Assembly (NCBI RefSeq): GCF_020080835.1
Contig: NC_058163.1
Span: 22,471,904 to 22,535,903 of the forward strand
Length of the DNA: 64,000 nt
Direction: 5' to 3'
Source of the DNA: Cotesia glomerata
Lineage: Eukaryota > Arthropoda > Insecta > Hymenoptera > Braconidae
Positions 1 through 11,546 of the stretch are shown here, piece after piece. The translations under genes were made by a program, and so were the position numbers. The notes below the pieces were generated by a model. It was not told the origin of the DNA and searched no databases. It worked only from the letters and a program-made list of their open reading frames with translations. Every line of letters begins with the position of its first letter. Position 1 is the first letter of the stretch.

Positions 1-596
1 AAATTCCTCGGGACTTTGACATGAAATATGTTTCGTATTTGCGAGCGAGTTTATATCAAAGATACAGCGGAAATTTGTTATTACAATATCCGGTTCCATG
101 CTCGGGTTCACCTTAAGTTTGAGTCTTCAGAGGGTGGGAAAATCGGTGATATGTTAAATTAAAATTAATAGAATCAAAAATTCGTATTATTTTTACTTTA
201 TTTATACAATTCCTGCATTTAAGAGAAAAATTCTTGAATTAAGAAGATCATTTTGAAGAATTTCATTGTATTACAATCAATAAAGCATGAAAAAAAAAAA
301 AAAATAGAAAAATTACATTTATAATGTAACGTAATATTACAGATTTTGTAAGAACTACATTGTAAAATGTAAATATTACATTGAAAGCTCTGAAAATTAA
401 CATTCAAAGTTTGAATTTAGAAAAATGTTATTTCAAACTGTAATTTTTCTAGTTTTGAATACGACGGGACACTTATTACTATTATTAATGTAATTTTTCG
501 AGTTTTCTTTTTTCCGTGAGTAAATGTTTTTAAAAAGATTATTTTTTATTCTAAAATTTTTCTCTTGAATTGAGCTATTTTTTTTTTTTCAGTGTA
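1..596. other. AT-rich left edge with a degraded CACGG-type MITE
   Basis: There is no credible gene here. From about 288 to 520 the sequence matches the element at 4562-4850 over most of its length: both share blocks reading ttttgtaagaa, gtaaatatt, ctgaaaattaacatt, aaaatgttatttcaaa and a run near 'gggac'. The right limit ends in a Ccgtg-type terminus near 519. It is a short non-autonomous DNA element related to MITE family D, whose iterated 'tttcaaac-gtaa' motif it shares. The left terminus has decayed into a poly-A run (about 289-303). Confidence 0.5.
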
Positions 597-1036
597 TTAA
601 GGTAATACTACCGTTACCACAAGAGTCAAATCCCAAAACCTAATCTTATTTGATTAACGTAGTAGATTTCCCTATACTAAATCACGTTGGAGAAAGAGAG
701 ACAGAGATCAATTTTCAATGTTTTTTATTAATAAATATTCTCATATGCTTGGAAACCATACTGATTGTTATTAAATATGTTCTAGATGTTATTTTCTCTC
801 GTTGTCTTAATTTTTATAAGAATCTGAATGTCCAGTTTTGTGAAATAAAATAAAGTCTTTGATTTTCCATAATGATCAATGGTAAAGGCAAAAATATGTA
901 AATATTAATATCTTTTTTTCAAGACTCGCCAGGCTTCCAAAAATTTTACTGCTTAATTATGATATTATAAAGTACCAATATGCCAAATTTCATTAAATTC
1001 TGAACGTAAATTCTTAAACCGGTAGTACTACCTTAA
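597..1036. mobile_element. TTAA-flanked inverted-repeat element Q
   Basis: TTAA at 597-600 and 1033-1036 brackets a 432-bp body. The termini read GGTAATACTACCG on the left and, on the opposite strand, GGTAGTACTACCG on the right, so 16 of 17 bases match when TTAA is counted. TTAA duplication is the hallmark of piggyBac-type insertion, but because TTAA is itself palindromic it could also be part of the terminal repeat. The interior has a 67-codon open frame (650-853) of ordinary AT-rich composition and no recognisable domain, so I treat the element as non-autonomous. Confidence 0.6.
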
Positions 1037-3313
1037 AATAGACTCTGTACAACTTAAATACATCCTTGCTATAAAATCAATTGTAATATACACACTTAAA
1101 CTTCCTCGAATTATCCAAAGCGACAATCTCCGACGTAATTGTTATAAAGAATCGATAAAAAGAAAGAAATTGAATGAAAATGACGAATATCTTTACAATT
1201 CAAAATTATTTAATAATTATGAAGATAATTTAAACACACTCTAATTGTGGAAAGTCGCTCATCAGAAATTGAAGCGCAAATTTGATTAAAAATGGCGGAA
1301 AATCGCCCAAGTTGGCAATCTTTCTTCATAAATTGAATAAAAACGAAAACCGAACAAGGAAGAAATGTAAAAAGCTTATAAATATGCACAAGCCGCTGGT
1401 TAATAACGTAAACGCAAGTGAACCTGAATATGAAGAGTGACTCATAATATCATGTCTTGAGAAGTCTCGAGTCGAGAGTGTTGGCTCATACTCTCGTCGG
1501 TATCGTAGAGTACGAGTGGGCTGGTACCAATCCAGCATTAAACATTAAACATTGAGCATTGAGCATAGCATTAGAGCTAAAAGTCGGCAAAATGTAAAAC
1601 GTTAATCTCTTATACACATACTTATGCTGATACTCTCTGGAGACTCATATTATATATATACACACATTGATGAGTTGAAATGATACTCCTTTCTCCTTCA
1701 TCCCACGCTTAAAACTTGCCAAACGGTCATGCAAGTAAACCTAAGACGCTAGTGTGTGCTAGTGTAGGTATAGTCTTGCTTATTCTTACATGCGGTATTA
1801 TCTCCACTCGGGATAGAGCCAGCTCTCATCCCGACTCGGGCACTGCATATCGTACCGAATACAGATACACAGAATAGAGTACTACAGCCCAAGCGGCAAT
1901 TGTATCCGCGAATAATGCATATGAGCAAGCCTACTCTGTCTGGCGAAACAAAACCTGAAATGCAGATGGCAATTATCGTTGATGATGGAGGTAAACAGCT
2001 TCATTAAGTAGTACACTACTTCATCCAGTAACTATAACTATAACTACAACTAAAACTACTACGATAGAGACGGATCTTAAGCGAATTAAAAAGCAGACCA
2101 GAATAATATCTTAACTAAGCCAAACTATGAACTAGTTACTGGATTAGCAGCTTAGCTCTGAAACGTTCCTGGTGAATTAGAGAGCGGTATTGGCCAACTC
2201 TGCTGAAAATTCCAGCTCAATCTTGGACTCATACTCGGCAGTGCATGCATTAGCACATTGCTCACGGCCATACAGGCAATTTAGTGTGTGTACCTACAAT
2301 CAGAGGAATATATGTTAATGTTAATATCCATACACACATAGTATCCACATAGCAGAGAACAAGAGTGCACCAAACCAATGTTCCGGACAATTTACTCACG
2401 AAATTAGCTACAAAACGGTCGACCTATCTGCCCATCAGCCACTTCCGCTTCCTCCGCGGGTAAATAGATGGACGACCATTAAATGCTGAGAGTTGCCAAG
2501 AGTTATTGTTCACGGAGGCCACCATAATGGATTTTAGAGCTGTAAGAGCTTGGATATGCATACCGATTTATTACCCGACGTACATCGCATATAACACATA
2601 CTGCTGCAGCTTCGCCCTTACTTGCAGCCCATTATTGTTATGCCTTCAGAGGAAAATCTGCTGTCACTCGGCATCTTGCCCAATGACGCTGCCTAAGCCC
2701 TACCCTGGTAATTAAGCCATCAAGTGTCGCTGGGTTGACAAGGTCGAAAATAGTTTTTGCTTGAATTTTAATTACAGATTTAGAAATGTGATGTGCTTGC
2801 GAAAATTAGCGAATCAAGATGAATTTGATGGGCAATTAGACATCGCTAAGAGGATAAATATAGAAGAGGATTCGGGTGGTTGGAGAAGGGAGCACGGAAC
2901 GGTGTTTAGTCAGGAAACAGATATGATGCGCGTCGCGGAGCGTGAAACACCGAACGCGCCCATATACTCACGATTATATGCGCACTCGCACATGTAAATG
3001 TATTTACATTATGTTAGACGTGAATAATATATATTATACTGGGTACTATACTGTGTTTCCCTTTCTTCAACGATCACTGATCACCGATCGTCATTATCGT
3101 CCTGATTATCATTATCATTATCATTGCTGAGCGTGGGTGCTAGTTTTAGCGAGGGCGTTTGGGTTATTAAAATAGTTATTTCTTCTGTGTTCAATATGGC
3201 GGAGTTTCTTCGGTGATTGGCTAGAGGCTTTTATGGAAATAATTTATTGGAAAAATAGATGTTTAATGTATTAAAAATAGATTCATGATATGGAAGAGTA
3301 TATTAAATGTGTT
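1037..3313. other. Unique block, no recognised gene
   Basis: This is non-repetitive sequence of higher complexity and somewhat higher GC than its surroundings, especially 1740-3130. Short open frames of 60-78 codons (for example 2506-2715 and 2761-2997) show no domain, signal peptide or repeat that I recognise. A degenerate tandem of 'actata/actaca' lies at about 2036-2064, and a 'tcatta' tract at 3094-3126. It may be intron or intergenic sequence that keeps regulatory elements; nothing here proves that. Confidence 0.4.
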
Positions 3314-4381
3314 ATTTACAATTAGTAAAAATTGGGGTTCCCTAAGGGACCATCTTGGGGCCTCTTCTCTTTATTATGTACATAAATGATATTTTTAATA
3401 TTCTGCCTCCTAATGCTCTTGTATCATATGCTGATGACACAGTAGTTCTGTGTAGTGGAACTAATTGGTTAGTAGTCTCTGATTGTTTGTCTGATTGGTT
3501 GAATAAGCTAGATCAATGGTTAAAAGTCAATCAGTTAACGCTAAATGTTGATAAATCGACATTTATTACTTTTGGTTGTTATACTGACAGTGTGCCTACT
3601 AATTTTCATTTGTACATTAAAGATAGAGAGTTGAAAAGAGTTGAAAGTTGTAAATATCTGGGAGTAGTTTTTGATTGCCACATGAAATGGAACAAACATA
3701 TTTCAGAACTAATGAAAAAACTCAAGTACTTTACCTTCCTCTTTTACAAATTAAGTAATTGGATAAACACATCATTACTGAAAATCATTTATCATGGTCT
3801 ATTTGAAAGTGTTATAAACTATAGAATTATAGCCTGGGGAGGTGCATATGATAACACATTAAAACCTATTGTAAATCTACAAAATAAAATGTTAAGCAAA
3901 ATAACAAATTCTGATGATATGTTAGGACCATTGAAGATGAAACAATCTTTCGTTGTACAAGCCGTAACCTATTATTTTTGTGAATGTAAAACTTTGTACT
4001 CTGATAGAGTAATCAATACAAGATCTAGACAGTTAACATTACCAAAAATTAATAGAACAATAAGTACTAAAAGTGCAATTTATATTGCAATTAAATACTT
4101 CAATTTACTTCCTAGTAATCTGAAAGAGCTAAATTATAATAAATGGTTAAGAAAGCATATTGTGAGGTGGATAAGATCAATAATACTTTAATTCATGATA
4201 AATTGTATTTATGTAAAAATTTTGTAAAATTATTCTTAATATACTCTGTACACTACTTACTTAGTTAATTTCATATTATGTATTAATTTTTATAAATGTA
4301 TTATATTTTTCTGGTGTCTATGCACAGGTGCTTCTTGCACCTCTATAGAATGTTTTACCAGAAGTAAATAAATAAAATAAA
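3314..4381 (+). pseudogene. 5'-truncated LINE with dead reverse transcriptase
   Basis: This is the C-terminal end of a non-LTR retrotransposon ORF2 (reverse transcriptase, copies element RNA into the genome). From 3334 the frame reads G-V-P-stop-G-T-I-L-G-P, where family members have G-V-P-Q-G: a CAA to TAA change at 3343-3345 has destroyed the conserved glutamine. The frame is then open for 278 codons, to 4191. It carries the catalytic Y-A-D-D motif about 25 residues in, an N-V-D-K-S motif, a Y-L-G-V-V-F motif and a thumb-like tail. Upstream there is no fingers or endonuclease region. The 3' UTR has a hairpin (4326-4342) and ends in an (AAATA)n-like tail. The imperfect repeats ATTAAATGTGTT (3302-3313) and ATTAATGTGTT (after 4381) look like target-site duplications. 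The clade is probably in the Jockey/CR1 group, but is unresolved. Confidence 0.9.
4326..4342 (+). other. LINE 3' UTR stem-loop
   Basis: The sequence aggtgc-ttctt-gcacct forms a perfect 6-bp stem with a 5-nt loop, about 40 nt before the A-rich tail of the LINE. LINE reverse transcriptases of several clades recognise 3'-terminal stem-loops in their RNA, so this is a plausible template recognition site. That role is inferred. Confidence 0.55.
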
Positions 4382-5031
4382 ATTAATGTGTTTCAATTGT
4401 TGTTAAAATATATATCAGGAAAAAAAAGCAATTGAAAAATTACAGCTTTAAAATGTTTTTAGAAATTTTATAAAAAATACATTTCAAAAAATTAAAATGA
4501 CATTAAAAACTGTAAAAATAAGTACTTAGGATTTTGTTTTATAAAATTTTTTTAGTCACACACGGAAAAAAAAAGAAAAATTGCATTATATAATGTAAAG
4601 TTGCGCTTCATATAAAAAACTGGAAAAAATTTCAGTTTCAGATTGTAATTATTACAGATTTTGTAAGAATTAATTACATCGTAAAATGTAAATATTCCAT
4701 TGAAAACTCTGAAAATTAACATTAAAAGAATGAATTTATAAAAATGTTATTTCAAATCGCAACTTTTCTAGTTTTTTATACGAAGGGACGCTTATAAGTT
4801 ATAAGTTATAATTATTTATAATGTAATTTTTACAATTTTTTTTTTTACGTGTAGCTCCTTTTATTGCTACAGAAACTGTAATTTTAATATTTTCTTTTTT
4901 CCGTACAGAAAAAAAAAAAAAAAAAAAAACTTGATTCGAGAGAAATTTAATTAGTCCTAAGAATATTTTGATCTTTCTTATCAATTTTCGTGGCTTGAGT
5001 AAATTTTTTTCACTTTGTAAATGTTTAATAT
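4382..5031. mobile_element. Small CACGG/CGTG-ended MITE F (4562-4850) and flanks
   Basis: A CACGG terminus at 4562 and a tACGTG terminus at about 4850 bracket roughly 290 bp. The body is homologous to 288-520 at the left edge of the window. The ends are rich in A/T runs, so the inverted repeat beyond CACGGAAAA is weak. There is no coding potential; the 61-codon open frame on the minus strand (4799-4984) runs through poly-A and is spurious. Confidence 0.5.
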
Positions 5032-5274
5032 CGACGTTCTAATTAGCGAATTGTCTAACTCCATTTTAGAGAATCTTCCATTTGTACAAAAAAACAATTA
5101 GTTCAAAATTTATTATCACTTCCAAAAACCATTTAATATCATTAATATCTAATAGAGGTATAATATTTTAGTTTGGATCATTCAAATAATTTATAATTGA
5201 ATTATTGCTACATCGAAATGTTAAAAAATCATCCCTTAAAAAGTAAGGAAGACCAATTGCTAATTAGACCGTCG
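5032..5274. mobile_element. MITE family G copy 1
   Basis: Left terminus CGACGTTCTAATTAGC; right terminus, read on the other strand, CGACGGTCTAATTAGC. The body is about 243 bp with no coding capacity and is closely related to 35060-35306 and 36853-37099. Flanks are ATAT on the left and ATAT on the right, so either ATAT (or TA) was duplicated or the terminal palindrome extends outward. The right subterminal part has lost some of the 'ggagttagacaa' block seen in the other copies. Confidence 0.75.
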
Positions 5275-7003
5275 ATATACTTTAACATATTATTTTTAAC
5301 ACATTTTTGATGGACATTTTAACATAAATTTCTGATGTAATTTTTTCCATATAAAAAAGAGGGGGAAGTCATTCATTAAAAAGTTACCTTTACCCCTTTT
5401 ACAGTTTCTGGTTGTTATTTATTAGATTGAGCGGGGACATTACACGATCACGGAGCTATGTAATAATGTAATCATTATTAAGGTTCAGGGCGTACTGAAG
5501 GGTGAAGAGCCAGAGCCAAAGACAAAGACAAAGAAGACAATTGACCAAGAGTTAGACTATGAAAAAAGCAAGAGAGCAAAAGCATACCTTAGGTACTATA
5601 TATTATAACGGGCGATGCTTTTAAACGGTTGGTTCTATTTGCCATCAGCCAATTTTGAACCCCTCAATGACCAACATTACGAGGTATTTGTTCCTGAGAC
5701 CTCTTCGGTTAATTTTCCCACAACATTACTTTAAAATCGTAATTAAGATCCGCTCTGAACCCCATCGTTTTATAAATTATAAAATTGAGTATTTACACAG
5801 TTGGCCAGTAACTTTACTTAACTGCCAATTCTCCATCGCTATTACTTATTAATAGTGGATGATAGCAATAGTTAACCGCTATTGCTGTGAATTGTGATGA
5901 TGGTAATAATGAGGCCAAGGTATGACGTACCAAGCTTGTTTATTGGGTGTATTTTAGCGGACAGGATACCGTATTTTTCGGCGATGCTTTGTCTGATAGA
6001 GCGATTGTCTTTGCCAGATACAACATAGCACTATTATCACCATCGCGATGTTCAACATTGAACACTTTGGTTGTGTTTTATTGTGATAATGTCTACAATG
6101 TTACAATGTTACAATGTATTACGCATCAGCAGTCGTGTTACTAATGAAAAAAAAGCCGTAAAAATACTCATGCAGCCGGCTTGCTGGGACAAAAGCTCGA
6201 TGTGTCGAGTGGAGGTATTATTGTACATAATACATACCCAATACCTTCCGAGCAAGACTCATAGACAGTAACGACAGGAAATTACCCGGCGACCTTATTG
6301 TGTATTGTTGCGGTCCTTTGCTACACTAAATGACAACTCGCTCGATGGGACAGCTATCGACCTATATAAATGTCTACGAATATATACGTATATATATATG
6401 TGTCTTCAAACGATTACTTTTTATGGAGATTGTTTTCGTGAGCGGTGAGATTTACAATTTACATTTTAGGTACCGGCCTCATGTTTATCGTATGTGTTTT
6501 AGGGAGAAAGAGGAGACTGGAACAATTTATGCTTTCAAGTTAAATTACCTACGACTTGTTATTGTTTTACAATTCAATTATCATTTAAATTTAAATATTC
6601 TTTTGAACAATGATTCATTATAATACTTCTTCTTCACTGTGTAATAAAACTAATTCTGTAATTATTATGGGGAACAAGTGTTTCTGCTCAGGTTCAGGGC
6701 AGTTGATCTTTTTACATATGTTTTTTTTTTATTTTTATTTATTCAGGTTTTAAAAATAAAAAAACATTTTTTTTAAACTTGGACTTTAGAGAAGAAAAAA
6801 AGAAAAATAGCGGATGTTTGAAAAAATGCTGGATTTTTTTGTTAATTTTCGCTAAGAATCTTTTAAAAATAGTAAATATAAAAATTTTTATAGAGACTTT
6901 AGAGGGATCGATAGAGAAAGTTTATAGCAAATTTCAAGTAAATTTGTTCATTAGAATTTGAAATAAGTCAAAGATTTTAAAAAAAGTAGTTTAGAAAAAT
7001 TCG
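5275..7003. other. Unique block, no recognised gene
   Basis: Mostly single-copy sequence. Short frames at 5655-5852, 5947-6271 and 6330-6623 show no recognisable domain, and their composition matches the surrounding noncoding DNA. The last 350 bp is poly-A/T rich. I see no repeat family member here. Confidence 0.35.
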
Positions 7004-7639
7004 CACAGAAAAAAGGTTCACTTGAGTCAAGAAAATATTTTTCTTTCTAATTATTTTCTTGAGTAAAAAAAAATTTTTTTTTGACACAAGAAATTTCACT
7101 TATTCCAACAAAATTAATTCTCTTGCTTTAAGAAATACGTATCTTGATCTAAGAAAATTTATTTAAGTCAAAAAAATCTTGTTGTTTTGAGAAAATTCAG
7201 CCTCTTGCTCCAAAAAATTTAGTTCTTGATAGAAATAAATTTTCATTAATATTTTTATTGATTAACATGTCAAATGGGAAGATAAAATAATATTTCATCA
7301 TTTTTATTCATTTAATATGTATAATTGCACGCTAAAATAATATAAAATGAGTATCAAATATTCAAGAGAAAAATTTTCTCAAGATGAGAAAATTTTTTTC
7401 TCAGCTGAAGTAGGTGGCGCTGCCTCCCTAAAGTATCTAAAAATCTTGATCAAATATAAAAATTTATTGTATCAAGTATTTATGATAATTTGAACTAAGA
7501 AAAAATTACTTCCATCAAGAATAGAATTTCTCAAAAAATTTTTACTTCGGCCAACACAACTTCGGTCTTCCTACAGGCACCCGAAAATTTTCTTGAGCCA
7601 AGAATTTTGTTCACCAGTCAAGAAATTTTTCTTTCTGTG
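7004..7639 (+). mobile_element. MITE family A copy 1
   Basis: Begins CACAGAAAAAAGGTTC and ends TTTCTTTCTGTG, with TA following. Family A is a 640-700 bp non-autonomous element that carries many iterated cttga/tcaag blocks plus a constant 'ggtggcgctgc' segment (about 7412-7422 here). Lengthy open frames that recur in other copies do not encode a transposase and have no start or codon signature. This copy lacks the block of about 60 bp carrying 'cttgag..aatttctctcttgc' that copies 3, 6 and 7 have, so at least two subtypes exist. Confidence 0.8.
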
Positions 7640-8557
7640 TAAATAATTTCTTAATAAAAATATTTTAAAATCCTTACAAGTAAATTTGAAAAGAAACAGA
7701 AGAAATTGGTACAAAAATACTATTTTTCTTGATCTATTTGCTTGGCAATTGTTTTTCTACCGGGTCTGGGCCTATAACCTGTTGAACTTTATAATAGAAG
7801 ACTTAAAGCCCCACAATAAGCTTCAAAAGGAGTTTTTCTTCACCGAAAGTCAATCAAAAGTTCAGAAACATCTTTTCACCCGCAATTTAATATTTAAACG
7901 GAAGTACGTAGACCCTAGACGTATGTTAGAAGGCATAAGACATCCAGAGTCCTAGTCCTCGTTGATTTCGCCGTGTCGCTGGTGGAACCAAACCTGTAAG
8001 GCTGTATAACACATTAGCATTGCGAGCTAGCACCGAGGCTGGATTGTAAAGCATTGGTATCTACTGTAATAACTGTGAAGTGGCGTCACGCCATCCATGC
8101 TAATGAGCCTCGATTTAATGGTGCGATGAGCCAAAGATACAACTCTCCTCTATTATATATATATATATATCCACGAACTTCTGGCTGGTTCATACCACCA
8201 GCTCATACTTTTTAAAAACATACTTTTTTATTCTACCCATTACCAGTCTTTTACTTCTACTTCCTCTTTCAGACCAACACATCTTAACTCTCTGTTCAAG
8301 ACAAACGTTTCACCAATATTTCGTTATTTCGGGGAATTCCGCTGTTTATACCTTACACCTTGTTCCTTATACCTGCTCGGCCAAGTGTCCTCTTCTTCAC
8401 CAAAAGTATTAATATTGTTAACAATGTTAATAAAAAAATAGTAGATTTTCTTGATTAATAATAAAATTTACAGTCCAAGAATGTCAGGACAAATTTTTAA
8501 ATGCACACACTGCGTATTACGTGTACGAATTACTCTGGACAGTCATATATTCGTATA

Positions 8558-8624
<67 letters not shown>

Positions 8625-9197
8625 TTATGTTGAATAAAAAATTTACATGCGTTCCATCGTGTCTGACTGTTTGAATCGCGCTTGCTTGGCATGATTGCTA
8701 CGCAGTCGAGGGACATTGTTATGTTGTTTAATGCGCGACGGTGCGCATCTTAAGACAAGTCTTCGTTCATCTTACAATATTGTTCCTGCCGTATGTTTGT
8801 TATTTATTATTTATTTTTATTTTCTCAGATTTTCAGAAAATTTTTTTAATTGATGGATTTAGGTGAAAATTTAAGTGTTTTTTCGGGAAAAGTTACAGTT
8901 TTTGTAGCGAAAAACTGAAAAATTTATGAAAATAAAATCATAAGTTAAGTTTTATAGTTTTGAATTTAATTTTACTGTTTTATAGTGTAAAAATTTGATT
9001 TTTCTAATTTTTGCTTGGAATATCGAATTTTTATAAATTGTAATTTTTTTTCTGTCGATATTTTGATGTTAAAATTTTTTGTCAAGAGTAAATATTCTGA
9101 ATTACTAAATTTAAGCCGATTTTTTTTTATATATTTTAAACAACTCAGCAATAATCAAAATATATCTTAGAATACGGAAGGAACTCATGAATAAACA
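7640..9197. other. Unique block with AT microsatellites
   Basis: No gene is recognised. The 89-codon frame at 7686-7955 has no domain. TA microsatellites lie at about 8154-8170 and 8561-8616 (28 AT units, continuing as ATGTATGT). The last 350 bp (about 8800-9150) is A/T-rich simple sequence. Confidence 0.4.
8561..8616. repeat. (AT)28 microsatellite
   Basis: A pure AT dinucleotide tract. It lies in unique sequence, unlike the AT tracts at 27865 and 51419, which form the centres of Helitron-borne palindromes. Confidence 0.95.
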
Positions 9198-9832
9198 CAC
9201 AGAAAGAAAAATTTCTTGACTGGAGAACAAAATTCTTGGCTCAAGAAAATTTTCGGGTGCCTGAAGGAAGACCGAAGTTGTGTTGGCCGAAGTAAAAATT
9301 TTTTGAGAAATTCTATTCTTGGTGGAAGTCATTTTTTCTTAATTCAAATTATCATAAATACTTGATACAATAAATTTTTATATTTGATCAAGATTTTTAG
9401 ATACTTTAGGAAAGCAGCGCCACCTACTACAGCTGAGAAAAAAATTTTCTCACCTTGAGAAAATTTTTCTCTTGAATATTTGATACCCATTTTATATTAT
9501 TTTACCGTGCAATTATACATATTGAATGAAAAAAAATGATGAAATATTATTTGACCTTCCTATTTGACATGTTAATCAATAAAAATATTAATGAAAATTT
9601 ACTTCTATTTTTATATTTAATTTTTTGGAGCAAGAGAGAAATTTTCTCAAAACAAGATTTTCTTGACTTAAATAAATTTTCTTGGATCAAGATACGTATT
9701 TTTCAATGCAAGAGAATTAATTTTGTTGGAATAAATAAAATTTCTTGTGTCAAAAATAAAATTTTTTTTCGCTCAAGAAAATAATTAGGAAGAAAAATCT
9801 TTTTTTAGCTCAAGTGAACATTTTTTTCTGTG
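9198..9832 (-). mobile_element. MITE family A copy 2
   Basis: Reverse orientation: starts CACAGAAAGAAAAATTTCTT and ends in a TTTTTTTCTGTG terminus. It is flanked by CA on both sides (9196-9197 and 9833-9834) instead of TA. It carries the constant segment gcagcgccacctac (about 9415). It is colinear with copy 1 in opposite orientation, and is the shorter subtype. Confidence 0.8.
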
Positions 9833-10039
9833 CATCTTTAGAAAATATATTTTAAGATATATAAAAAATATATGAAAAAAACTATATAGCATAAAATCTA
9901 AAAAAAATTTTTTTTTAATTTTTATGCGTATTTTTCTTCCATATTTTCAATAAATTTTAATTTATAGTTAAAAAATATAATTCAAAAGTTACCTAATAAA
10001 AAAAAAATTTTTTATATTTCACCATATTTTTTGTTCATA

Positions 10040-10397
10040 CACGGAAAAGAAAATATTGTTAAAATGACTATCCAACGTTCCTCAAATGACGTTTCCTTAA
10101 AATAACGATCCGGATTGCTGATTTAAGGATTCATTTGTTTGACTTAAGCATACAGAGTATAGCTCTTGTCAATATATGTAGTTTCGTCAAAACAGGCAAT
10201 TGTTTTATTAACGTGAGGATATGTATAGTTGAATTAACTAAATGTAACGCTAAAATAATGATATGGATCGTCATTTTGATGATCCGTTGTATAACTGAAT
10301 TGGCTATACAGCGTATATCTCTAAAAAAAATGACTATACAGCGTATAGTCAGAATAACGATACGTATCCTTATTCTATCGATATTTTTTTCTCCGTG
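10040..10397. mobile_element. CACGG-ended 358-bp MITE
   Basis: Starts CACGGAAAAGAAAATATTG; the other end on the opposite strand reads CACGGAGAAAAAAATATCG. The interior is built from iterated 'ataacgat', 'gactata' and 'cgtat' motifs, including the palindrome GACTATACAGCGTATAGTC (10331-10349). The ends match family D, but the interior does not. Open frames on both strands through this element are by-products of its periodic structure. Confidence 0.7.
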
Positions 10398-11324
10398 TTT
10401 AGTTTCTTTTAATAATAAGCCATAAAACATAAAACCCAATCTATAAAAGTCGATCAAATGATTGCGAAATAATATTATCACAATTGGCATAGTTTCTACA
10501 AATTTTTCCATCGAGTATCTCTGCAGTGAACCTGAGAAAGAACCAACCCGAGTTAGAAATAAAGAATAAATCGTATAACCCATAAGAAAAAAACCTATAA
10601 ATACAATCAATCTTTGGTAAAGTAAAAGAGCCATGATCCACGATTTCGCATTTTCGACTTGCAAGTGAAAGTGAGACTTACGGGTATCTGTTTTCTTTTT
10701 CGGCTGCACGGCTTCAACATTTATATTTATATAAACAGATTAAGAAAAAAAAAATGTCGAAATAAAAATAAAAAGATCTCTAAGCAGTTACTCGCAATTC
10801 TCAATCCAGAAAGTGTATGTCCGCGGTGACGTCAAAACAGCTATGATAGAGATCGAGGGATCTATCAATCTTGATCTATCTGTCTGTTTATCTATCTATC
10901 CATCGAATTTGTCCTAAAGACCGGCTCGGAATGTTGATACAAAGTAGTAAACTAGACTAGAGACCAACGACTTGAGCATTAACGAAACCGTCCAGCTCAC
11001 TGCTCACGAGTTTGACCGAGGCGGTGTGTATCAGGCGGCAGGATGATAATTAAAACGAGAGTGAGCGCGAGTAGGAAACTGAACGGACAACTAAACTGGG
11101 AACTTGGAACTGGTAACTGGTATCTGGTATCTCCTGGCTGGATAGACCAGAAGAGGACAGAGCGAGCAATGCAGCCTAAGGATGATGCCATCTGATGGTA
11201 CATTAATAAGAAAGAGCAAACACTAACCTCTATGCATGTATGGACCAATACAGGATCATAAGTATGTACCTTTGCATTATATACCACAGTTGATCTTATA
11301 TGAGAGGCATGGTAGCCACGGCGC
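10398..11324. other. Unique block with candidate minus-strand splice donor
   Basis: A minus-strand open frame starting at 10709 encodes a lysine-rich start followed by a hydrophobic stretch of about 28 residues, then runs into the MITE at 10397. A GTAAGT donor on the minus strand lies at 10676-10681, inside that frame. If it were an exon, it would end there after only a few codons. I do not recognise the peptide. The rest (10720-11320) is unique sequence with no supported gene. Confidence 0.25.
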
Positions 11325-11546
11325 GTGCTCAAGGCCCGGCGGGAGCGCCCAGGCCCGTGGTCAGGGCCCCAAGATCCCGGACCCGTTTTATCTCATGTGT
11401 TTGCATGTATGGATGAGGAGAAGATCAACTGGGATGACCGAGCTAACGGTAACTCCCGACAGAAGTTTAAGGAAAGCCTTCGGAGCACCAGATTTACACC
11501 CAAACAGTCCATTCTTGGATCCAACGTTGATTTAATGGGCGCATAG
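11325..11546 (+). CDS. Possible terminal exon, unrecognised protein
   Basis: This open stretch is markedly GC-richer than its neighbours (11320-11400 is the most GC-rich stretch of its size near here). Its second half encodes a hydrophilic, charge-balanced peptide that looks like ordinary protein: from about residue 28 it reads A-C-M-D-E-E-K-I-N-W-D-D-R-A-N-G-N, and it ends near S-N-V-D-L-M-G-A before TAG at 11544. There is no good start codon (first codon TTG), so if coding it is an exon. Possible acceptors lie just upstream of the acidic segment. The stop codon falls inside the terminus of the MITE-like element that begins at about 11541, so the insertion may have truncated an older frame. 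I cannot name a family. It could also be chance. Confidence 0.25.
   Translation: MLKARRERPGPWSGPQDPGPVLSHVFACMDEEKINWDDRANGNSRQKFKESLRSTRFTPKQSILGSNVDLMGA

Noticed and set aside
9111..9332. Recurring minus-strand ORF in MITE A copies that looks like a conserved peptide
   Set aside because: It recurs only because the MITE recurs; the copies differ in frame and length, and no transposase or other domain is visible.
10676..10681. Perfect GTAAGT splice donor on the minus strand
   Set aside because: A 6-bp match is expected many times by chance in both strands, and there is no matching exon.
10131..10709. 192-codon minus-strand ORF with a hydrophobic segment
   Set aside because: Nearly half of it reads through the periodic interior of a MITE, and the rest has no recognisable domain.
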